A DNA stretch of 64,000 bases from Buxus sempervirens. Lineage: Eukaryota; Streptophyta; Magnoliopsida; Buxales; Buxaceae. How positions within the stretch are numbered: the first letter of the stretch is position 1; every line of letters starts with the position of its first letter. The stretch is taken from assembly GCA_947561395.2 (NCBI GenBank), contig OX387188.1, positions 6,432,150-6,496,149 on the forward strand. The letters run 5' to 3'. Made by a program: the position numbers and the translations under genes. The notes beneath the pieces were generated by a model. The model had not been told where the DNA came from. It made no database searches and was given only the letters and a program-made list of their open reading frames with translations. Shown in pieces: positions 55,916 through 64,000 of this stretch.

Positions 55916-57723
55916 TGTGAGACATGGGAAAAAATCAAATCTAATGATTTCCTCAATCATCACACGGGATTATATAAAACAAAGAGTCGCCACCATTCAA
56001 TTTAGGTGTGAATGGACACCAAAATATTAAATAAGCACAAAAGGCAAATTTTAGGGCAAAATATCCCTCCTAAAAAAAACAACCAGAGATGGGTAAGGGG
56101 ATTAGGTTATGAACAGGGGAAGGTGTTAGGCACCCCTATTCATCCACACAAGGTGGTTGCCAGGCATTGTTCATGTTAAATTAAAAGAAAAAGCTTGCTA
56201 TAAAAATCAGGAAAAATCACAAAAAGACAAAAATTGTATGGTTTTTTCATATGAATAGTCTGATTGATCCAGAACTATCAAACATGATCATACCATTCCT
56301 AGGGTTTCATGATCAAAACAAATTTGAGATAAAGTCAAATAAAATCAAGTTAAAGTGAAAAATCCAAAAATCTGGCTTCAAGTCAAAATTCTAGAAATCT
56401 AGAAAAATATGATTTTTATAAAATATTTCAAAATTGAACTTGAATAGTCCAGGACATAGATAAAGCCCAAATTTCACATTAAATCTGAAAATCAAAACCA
56501 AAAATATCCACATTGATGAAAAACACCAAAATGGGAGAATTTAGACCGTAGGGTCTTCTCTCAATAATGAAAAACAATTTAAAAATCATCTCATGAAACC
56601 CTAGAATTTATTTTCAGGCTTCTGGATTCAGATCTACCATATTGATCATGATAAATCCAAGATCCTAGCCTAAAATCACAAAAATCACGAAAACAGTGCT
56701 GTAGGTGCAAATATGTGGAAAATCCAAATTTTATCACAAAGTGGGGATCTTATGCTATAAACATCATAGATTCATGTTATTCATTCAGATATATCATAAA
56801 AAGCATTAAAACATGATCAGGATATTCAAAACAGCCACATCTCACAAATTAGAGCACATGGGGGTCTACCCTACGGATCCACCTGTTCTCTTTTCCCCTA
56901 GTTCTCTCTTCACGTTTTACGGCTAGAGAGACTCTTGAGGTACTTAGAGATAGGTTTGGTTACACAAACACAATTACAGGCCTTATTCTATGAAAAAGGA
57001 AAAAAACAGATATGGGGTTCTATTCTAGGGATCCACCTGTTCCCCTTTCCCCTAGTTCTCTCTTCACGTTTTACGGCTAGAGAGACCCTTGAGGTACTTA
57101 GAGACAAGTTTAGGGATACAAAAACAGATATGGCCTTATTCTACTGCAATAGAGATGATCCTATTACTTCTAGAATTGAAGACAGAAAATAAAAAAGGAT
57201 AGGGGACTTACCTGGATTGAGCAGGCAGAGCAGCAGGGATTCCTTTCCTTCTCTTGGAGCTTCTTAGAATTCCTTGACTTCAAAATTTCGTGGCCCTAAG
57301 CTAGAGGAATGAGCCTCTATTTATAGACACACCCAGGGGCATGGTTGGTCCAAGGAGATATAGCCTGATCCTCAGGATAGAGAGAAATATAGAGATAATG
57401 CCCATCCATAGTGGCTTCAGCGAATAAAATACTTAATTCGCTCGTTTAAAGATATATTGGACTTCAAATAAAGCTCGGAAATCGAGAGGAGGACAAAACT
57501 TGCACGTGTCTTTAATGCCCGTAAATGATTTACGGTCCAATGGTGACCGTATTAGTACTACGGGCGCGCCTGCCCGTAGATATTTTGCGGGCGAGACCGG
57601 CCCGTGAAGTCAATACGGGCAAAGCCTGTTCATTCTATTTTTAGGCCTTTTTGACCTGTTTTAAGCTCTAATTACATGTTTTTATTATTTTCTCATTTGG
57701 CAGTGCAATTTGGGGTGTCTACA
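55916..57723 (-). repeat. Ogre 5' LTR
   Basis: 1,808 bp, co-linear with the 3' LTR at a constant offset of 19,762, so there are no net indels. The palindrome cassette is at 57519-57618, and the TATA box ctataaatag at 57326-57317 on the minus strand. This copy would drive the genomic RNA. Confidence 0.95.
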
Positions 57724-58025
57724 GTACCTTAGGGATAATTAGGGGATACTTTAGGTATACTTGAGTGGTACTTTGGGTAACACTTGGATATACTTTGAGT
57801 AATACATTCGGGTACTTTGGGTAATACATGGATGTACCCTAGGCATTTTGAGCGGTACTTTGGGGAAATACTTTGGTGTACTCTAGGTATACTTAGATGG
57901 TACCTTGAGTAGTACATAGATGTACTTTGGGTATACAATGGGAGTACCTTGGGTAATACAAGAGGTACTTTAGTGGTATTTGGGAGGGTACCTTGGGTAT
58001 ATTTTGGGAATTACTCTAGGTACAC
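57724..58025. repeat. GTACC minisatellite, right part
   Basis: Continuation of the 35187-36153 array beyond the Ogre insertion: irregular units such as ggtactttgggtaatacatgg. More decayed than the left part. Confidence 0.75.
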
Positions 58026-58283
58026 ATAAGTCTAAACTTTTCAGAATTTGATTTCCAATTCATTAAAGCTAATTAGAGAGTATCTTAAACAATTGGAATT
58101 GAGAAATAGCATTAATTAAACTTACCTTAATAATTTTCATATTGTTCAATTGATTCCTCTAAATCCTTAAGAATAATCCACATCTACCTCATCTTCATAA
58201 CACAAGTACTTAATTAGTCTAATAATCACACTTCAGATAATTAATCTTAATAATTAAGATATAATCCGGGTCGGGGTTTTACA

Positions 58284-58943
58284 TGAAAACAAAACAAAAA
58301 CAAATGGAATGAGATACGAATATCCCAGTGAGCAGCACATGCATGCGCAAAACCATTTAGTTCAGTTCTAAAAAATGCCATGGTGCAACACATATACGAT
58401 GACGATAACACGTCTAATCCGAGTAATCCAATAGAATCCCAATAATCCATGTGATATAAAATGCGGAAACCCATCATATAAATCAAGCAATAATGTCGGT
58501 ATCAAATCGTGTAAATAGCCGTAAAGTCACGTATAACCAGGTAATAACATATCGAAGAAATCATAGTTCAACAACTCAAAAGATATAATTCGGGTCCCAA
58601 CAAGTATCAACAATAAAGTCACCTCATAGCCACGCCCACGCCTCCAAATGTATATCCGGCCTACTCAGGGTTTCGGATATTGAAATGACAGCGTCATCCA
58701 ATGCTGGCCTACTCCGGGTATCAGCATTGACAACACCAACCCCTCAGGGTCACGATGCTGCTCTACACTGGCGGAAGGAATCCCAATACCAAATAACCGA
58801 TAATCACATTCGGTGAACCACCAATACCAATAAACCAGCGAATAAACATGTAGTGTCAAATAAAGTCAAAACCCATCATTGGTCAATGTCATGTAGTTGC
58901 TTAAATTGGTTAATCAACATGCCAGAGCGACATCCACACCTCC
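58284..58943. other. part of L1 between L2a and L2b
   Basis: LTR sequence of L1: the conserved gaatgagatacgaatatccc block, then ggcctactcagggtttc repeats next to the L2b target. No gene. Confidence 0.6.
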
Positions 58944-61917
58944 TGTAGACACCCCAAAATTGCACGATTTTTGATAAATCTTGAAGGAGAGAAATATTTT
59001 ATTGGAATTTTCAATTCTTTTCATTGGGTTTGAGATACTTAACCCATTTGAATCCAAAACCGTAAAGGAAAAGACCCGAATTCAATCTTTTGTGCAAAGT
59101 CAAACTTTTTTCGGTTGAATTTTATTGACTTTTGACCCCAGAAAATGAAATATTTTTTAAAGCCAGATTTCAAGATAATTTTTCCCGGTAATCAGGTTTT
59201 TAGCCATGTTATTGCATAAAAGAATTTTTTAAGATTTTAAATCTTGACGAATACCTTGGTTTTAACATGTTGAATCTTTTTACCAGACCTGAAAAATCGG
59301 AATTTTACCTAGAACTGGAAAATTGACTTTTTATTCACTTGGAATTTGGGTCTGAAACTATTTTTAATGGATTAAATTGGGGGGGGGGGTGTTTGCTTAT
59401 TTACATGTAATATCTTAAGTAAATGGAGATTAAAAAATACGAGGACATTTACTTAAATGATATTACATGTAAATAAGTATTGCCTGTGTTAAAATTTGGA
59501 AAAAAGGCTTCTTTCCTTGTATCCGACATTATCTGTCGGATACAAAACATCTTTATTGTATCCGACAGATAATGTCGGATACAAAAGATCCTTATTGTAT
59601 CCGACAGATAATGTCAGATACAAATAGGTTCCCTTGTATCCGACCTGAGTTGTCGGATACAAGGTTTTTGCTCAAATTTAGGGTTTTCTGAGAGTTTTCA
59701 CTTTTTACCATCATATCCTTCATTAAAGGAGTGGAAATCTCGGAAATAGCCTTAGGGTTAAGTGTGAGGGGTTCTAGACATCATTTTGTGTCTAGCATCA
59801 TGCAAACCCTAACCCTAACCTTTGCCTATAAATAGGAGGCTCTTCCTTAAGCAAATGACCAACAACTTTTGCAAAGATCTTTTGCTATAAGTGGGAGATC
59901 AAAGAGCTCCGAGTGAAGAGGGGAACCGCTGCAGTCTTGCTTCCAGAAGCCCAGGTAAGCCTCAAACCTCTTTTTATTTTTCTGTTTTTACATTCTAGAT
60001 CTAGATCTCTTCTTCTACCTTTCTGTAGAATAAGGCCTCTTCTATGTGTGTGAAAACCCTTTCTCTACTCAAAGTACCTCGAGACTCTCCCTAGCCGTAA
60101 AATGTGAAAGCGGGATCTAGGGGAAACGAGACTGAGGATTGACCATAGTATTAGAACCTTGTTGGAATAAGCCGTGTGATTCTATGAAAACCGTTTCATA
60201 TTCAAAGTACCCCAAGATTATCTCGAAGAACCGTTAAACGGGGAGAGAGAACTAAGGGAAACGATAATGGAACAGAACCCTAGGATGTTTTAGAACCCCA
60301 TTTGATTGATATGAATGCATGCTTTATGTTGTTATATTATTCTTGAATGGATTTTTACACATGCACACATTGCTCTTGTTTAGTTGGATTTGGCTCATAT
60401 CTTGGATCTATTGCCGTCATTGTGATAGATCTAAAATAAATAGCCCCAAACAATTCTGGGATATTTCTCATTGATTTTCAAATTGATGTCAAGCAAATTT
60501 TGTTGAGTTTTGAAGGCCTCTAGGTTCAAACTCTCGATTTTGGGCACTTTTGCTCAATATTGGGTCTTTTTGGCATATTCTCTCCAATCGGAGAGAATGG
60601 TGAGCCAAGCTTGTGCCTATTTTTCTTAAAGGTTCGTCAACACTTTTTCAAGTGATTTTGATTCATCTTACACGAAACACACACACTTGATCACTGTTTT
60701 AAATTGATTTTACTCAAAAGTGGCAAAACGGGACAGCATCTGTACCCCAACTTCGGACACTTGTAACTTCATAGTCCGGGTGAATTTTGGAGTGATTCTA
60801 AAGCCATGGGAAAGGTGAGGCTGTCTAGTTTATGCCTGTAAAATTTCATTAATTTCTATCAAGCGAATTTTTGACACCTCTCTGTCGAAGTTGATAGGTT
60901 AGTTCAGGACTGATTACGGAACCTGTCACTTCGACTGAGCGCCATGTGTTCGTTTTAAGTCCGATTTGAGTGATTCTTGTTTCTGTGTTTTCCTTTGGGA
61001 GTCTAGTTTCAAATCTAGTTGGTTTCATAATTTTTTGACTCCATTTGTGTCGTGGGTAGCAGATTTACTCAGAACTGCTCAACAGCACTTTTCTGGGTAA
61101 ATCTGTGATCTTCGGAGCCTGTTCGGGAGACCGCCCAAGGCACATCCGAATGAATTTTTGTATGAGGCTAGTTTCATTTGAAATATGGCCATACATACTT
61201 CATTCACACCAAATTTCATGAATTTATATGGAGCCAATTTTTCTAGATGATTTTCCAAACTTGACCACCTGTCACTTTTTACTATCTCCAACAGCAATTT
61301 TAAAAGAAGCATAACTCCTAGGATTTCAACCGGATTTAATTGAAATGTTGCATGAGTCTCTTATTTACCATAATCCTTCGAATGGATTTGGTTTGAGTCA
61401 ATTTAAATTAGATTTGAATGATTTCAAGACAAATGGTTCTTGCTTTTACCGAATTTTCCGGATTTGACTCAACTTGGTTTTATGCAACTTTTGCTTTGAT
61501 TTCCATCTATTGGTGATATTCCAGAAGTGATATTGATATAAAAGAGGATCTGGAATTCATTTGGACTTCTCATGTGGACATATCACATATTTGTTTAACC
61601 TTTTCCAAGGTTTTTGATGATTTTAGCAAGCTTTCTCATTTTTTAGCATGAACAACACTTGGCAACCACCTTGTGTGGGTGAATGGGGGTGCCTAACACC
61701 TTCCCCCGTTCATAATCTAATCCCCTTACCCATCTCTGGATTTGATTTTTAAGTAGAGTTATTTTTACTCTAGATTTGTCTTTTTGCTTATTTTGAATCT
61801 TTTGGTGTCCATTCACACCCCTTAAAATCTGAATGGTGGCGACTCTCCCACATATTTACGTTGAGCCCGTGTGTTGATGGAGGGGAATCATCTTCGGTGA
61901 TTTTTCCATGTCTCACA
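58944..61917 (+). mobile_element. L2b: solo Ogre/Tat-like LTR, 2,974 bp
   Basis: Starts tgtagacaccccaaaattgc and ends tttttccatgtctcaca, clearly related at both ends to the Ogre LTR of this window but longer. Perfect 5-bp duplication cctcc (58939-58943, 61918-61922). It has a palindrome array, a TATA box (tataaata, 59827-59834) and the ggtggcgactct motif (61835-61846), plus a duplicated accctttctctactcaaagt-type segment (about 60045-60250) matching the Ogre LTR's internal duplication. No coding interior. Confidence 0.9.
59519..59660 (+). promoter_or_regulatory. L2b U3 palindrome array, exact 39-bp phase
   Basis: Four 25-bp palindromes, gtatccgac-N7-gtcggatac, start at 59519, 59558, 59597 and 59636. 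Each is separated by 14 bp (for example aaaacatctttatt). The array lies about 165 bp upstream of the TATA box. Confidence 0.8.
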
Positions 61918-63920
61918 CCTCCATGTACACAGTTCCGGCCTACTCAGGGTTTCGGAGACTCTGAAATGACGGCCTACTCAGGGTTTCGTCATCCAATGCC
62001 GGCCTACTCCGGGTATCGGCATTGACAACCAAGCCTACTCAGGGTTTCTGGCTGCTCTACACCGGTCGTGGCAACACTCTATGGCCATGCCATTACACCA
62101 ATAAAGCATATACATCACATTACTAAGCTTAGACTCTGGATCCAGGACAAGCTAAACCCAAAACAAAAAACCATCGCATAAACTCAACACTGACATCACA
62201 TTAAACCAAACATTTCCATCATCATGTATCATGCCACATAACCTCATCACAGGTCCCTCTAAACCAGAACAGAAACTCATGTAAACTCAGTAATTATTTT
62301 AGTCCTAAAACACAAGTCCACTGGTAAAATAACTATTTTTCTACTTGCACAAAGATAATTTGACACATATGGTTCAGCACTTGAAATCACGCAAACCCAG
62401 ATTAAACGAGTTCATAAATTGGAAGCAAATGTAAAATATACTTTAAAACTAAATCGTTAACTCATGGCATTTGGAACAGTAAGTTACCCCAACAGTTTTC
62501 CCAAACTTGTCTTGTAGAACCCACAATTCATGTAACCATATCCACAAAGGTTTTTAGTAACTTAAAATACCTCTAGCATCCTAATCTAGTGTTTGGCAAA
62601 GAGATTTCATCCCTAGAGTATCAAAAATAGGCTCAACATGATCAGCTGCAACTCCCTGTAGAATTTGGTGGATGCGCTGACCTCGGCGCAGTTGGCGCCA
62701 GGTCGGCGGATCCAACCAATCGCTTGCGCTGAGCTGTCGCTAAGTGTAAGGAGGTTGGCGGATCCAACAGGTTGCTCGCGCTAACTCAAACCACTTGGCG
62801 CTAGGTCGGCGAGAACTCGGCGAATCAAAACAACTTCTCGCGCGGAGCTGCCGCTGAGGTAGATAGGTCAGCAACAACTCGGCGAACCCAACTCACGATT
62901 TTTCAACTCTCTGTTAACTCTAGAACTCCATGACTGACCAAGTTTTTGCCCTATGTAACAACTTTTATATGTTTCTACCATCCCCAAAACACGTTTAAAC
63001 ATGATTCGAATTTAATCTAAACAAACTTTATATCACGACTCTAAACTCATCCTAAAATCCACGCTCGAAGACTATGTTATTCAGAAACCATGCTTCATGG
63101 CTAAACTATTAGATCAAAACCAAAACACCGGATTAAAACGATGCTACTCACATGATAGGAAGAACCCCGCAATCGATTACTTGCAAATCCACTTCAGACC
63201 TCACACATCATCAACTCCAAAATAACTTCAATGAGTGATCAGTGTTCCAAATCTTGATTCCTGATCGCACTCCAGGTTGGACCGATCCCAACAACCCCCG
63301 GCTGAAAGATTTCTTACTTCTGAGTAGCTTCCAAACAGATCCAGCACCCCAATCCACCTTGCCCTAGTTTCTTGATCGAGATGAACAATAACCGCAACCT
63401 CCTCCTCTGAACAAAACGAGCTAAACCTAAACTCCCCAAAATTGCTGCTACTTATAGTGGTTGCTTGTGCCCTAAAACCACCTCATGGTCCACTGCTTTG
63501 CCAGACCACCAAGCTTCCTACCTACTCAGCCCTATAACACATGATTCACTAATTGCCACTCCACCTAATTACCTGCCTTAGCACCTCATTAACTTATAAT
63601 AAAGTTTAATACATATTACCATTAATTATTTAAATTATTTTCATAATCACCACTTAACTTAGTTTACAACCTTCTTCACCTAGCTTAGTAAAATCTCCAA
63701 AATACCCTTGCTTGCTACAATACCAAACCACCAACCCCCCTAACGAAACTAAATTAACAGATTTGCCCTTTTTAATAAGTTCTCCTATATTATTTTCTTT
63801 TAAGTATTTGTTTTCTCTAAATAATTCCCCTTTTCTCCATTTCTAAGATTTTCCATTAATTAAACTAATTAACAATAAAATCTAATATTTTTAATGTGAT
63901 TAAAAATTCTGGATTTTACA
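61918..63920. other. remaining part of L1
   Basis: Holds the repeated ggcctactcagggtttc motifs (to 62070), the GC-rich tract (62670-62900), the predicted intron donor (63151) and the LTR start side. No gene. Confidence 0.6.
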
Positions 63921-64000
63921 ACCAATTAATTAGAGGTTATAATGATAGGTTAGTGCATGAAAAGGTCTAAATTGTATGGAATAATGTTATGGATAATACA

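Larger units (their letters stand above)
36154..57723 (-). mobile_element. complete 21.6-kb Ogre/Tat Ty3-gypsy retrotransposon with two antisense genes
   Basis: Two 1,808-bp LTRs with TG...CA ends flank a 17,954-bp interior, with a perfect 5-bp duplication gtacc (36149-36153, 57724-57728). In element order (right to left): 5' LTR, PBS, long leader with a palindrome cassette and a 21-copy hairpin repeat, gag-protease ORF, pol ORF with RT, RNase H, a second (archaeal-type) RNase H and integrase, two genes in the opposite orientation, PPT, 3' LTR. Large size, the dual RNase H, the G-patch-like segment after the protease and the PBS type fit the Tat/Ogre lineage. Both ORFs are open and the LTRs differ at one position by my reading, so it is young and may be competent. 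Confidence 0.95.
34312..58283 (-). mobile_element. L2a: T-type solo LTR, net about 2.4 kb, hosting the Ogre element
   Basis: Ends tgtagcgccccagatccggg (34312) and gggtcggggttttaca (58283), with a perfect 5-bp duplication tgaaa (34307-34311, 58284-58288). Subtracting the Ogre insertion leaves 2,397 bp. It carries the family acceptor (minus strand tttgttttcag|atcagc, about 34756) and a gtaagt donor (about 58127). Its target, tttca on the minus strand, is the last part of the predicted splice acceptor of L1. Most of its interior is minisatellite (next entries). Confidence 0.8.
34101..63920 (-). mobile_element. L1: T-type solo LTR, net about 2.9 kb, hosting L2a and L2b
   Basis: Ends tgtaatgccccagatccgag (34101) and aattctggattttaca (63920), with a perfect 5-bp duplication accaa (34096-34100, 63921-63925). 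After removing L2a and L2b the length is about 2,864 bp. It has a strong donor cat|gtgagtag on the minus strand (about 63151) and a GC-rich gcgctgacctcggcgcagtt tract (about 62674). Around L2b, two copies of a 130-bp segment with repeated ggcctactcagggtttc motifs (about 58655-58790 and 61930-62070) flank the insertion, so L2b landed in a local duplication. Confidence 0.8.
32708..64000 (+). mobile_element. L0: T-type LTR, left part only, hosting L1
   Basis: Left end tgtaagaccccaaattttca at 32708 with candidate target site ttaag (32703-32707). It runs to 34100, is interrupted by L1, and resumes at 63921 (accaattaattagagg) to the end of the window. It has a TATA box (tataaatag, 33285-33293) about 580 bp from its start, and the family donor catgag|gcaagtag (33581/33582). 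The GC-rich tract is gagcgcctaggatcgcctag (about 33917). The right end is outside the window. Confidence 0.7.

Overview
The window is plant nuclear DNA, almost certainly from a flowering plant with a repeat-rich genome. The evidence is an intact Ty3/gypsy element of the Tat/Ogre lineage, plant mobile domain (PMD)-type genes, a Cassandra TRIM carrying 5S rRNA sequence, an L1-type LINE with a DUF4283/zinc-knuckle ORF1, and Tourist-like MITEs. I see no ordinary host gene that I can support, and no tRNA, CRISPR or bacterial-type feature.

Layout. 1-2349: low-information DNA with MITE-like repeats. 2350-6570: a partial LTR (family T, below) split by a solo Ogre-type LTR (3328-5936). 6570-9250: a LINE remnant on the minus strand with ORF1 and endonuclease but no reverse transcriptase. 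From 9690 to the end of the window, nearly everything is a single nest of insertions inside insertions, most with matching 5-bp target-site duplications (TSDs). Outer T-type LTR A1 (from 9690) contains B (9739-32122, TSD caagg). B contains an Ogre-type LTR C1 (11442-23929), the side-by-side LTRs C2 and C3 (24264-30433) and a Tourist-like element. A1 also contains L0 (32708 to beyond 64000). L0 contains L1 (34101-63920, accaa). L1 contains L2a (34312-58283, tgaaa) and the solo Ogre-type LTR L2b (58944-61917, cctcc). L2a contains the complete 21,570-bp Ogre element (36154-57723, gtacc).

The Ogre element lies on the minus strand and looks young. Its two 1,808-bp LTRs differ, by my reading, at one base (36770 versus 56532). 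It has a PBS, a PPT, an open gag-protease frame and an open RT-RNaseH-aRNaseH-integrase frame; the two overlap at a run of nine A, a candidate -1 frameshift. Between pol and the 3' LTR it carries two multi-exon genes on the opposite strand: a six-exon PMD-like gene (39862-42777) and a two-exon DUF7745-like gene (43246-45071). All six introns are phase 0. Both proteins combine a PMD-like globular domain with a coiled coil. Because they are antisense to the element's RNA, their introns are invisible to splicing of the genomic RNA and survive transposition.

The most unusual signal is a cassette of short palindromes (ccgta-N7-tacgg) phased at about 28 bp. It occurs in both LTRs, ahead of each captured gene (once just ahead of a TATA box) and in the leader. 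Other Ogre-type LTRs here carry comparable arrays with different half-sites (gtatccgac at 39-40 bp, gcggtt at 28 bp).

The second recurring family (family T; ends TGTAA(A/G)ACC...GGCGTTACA, net 2.4-4.5 kb) occurs about ten times with no coding interior. Each complete copy appears to contain a long conserved intron (AG|GCAAGT or AG|GTAGGT ... TTTTCAG|G) spanning a GC-rich hypervariable tract.
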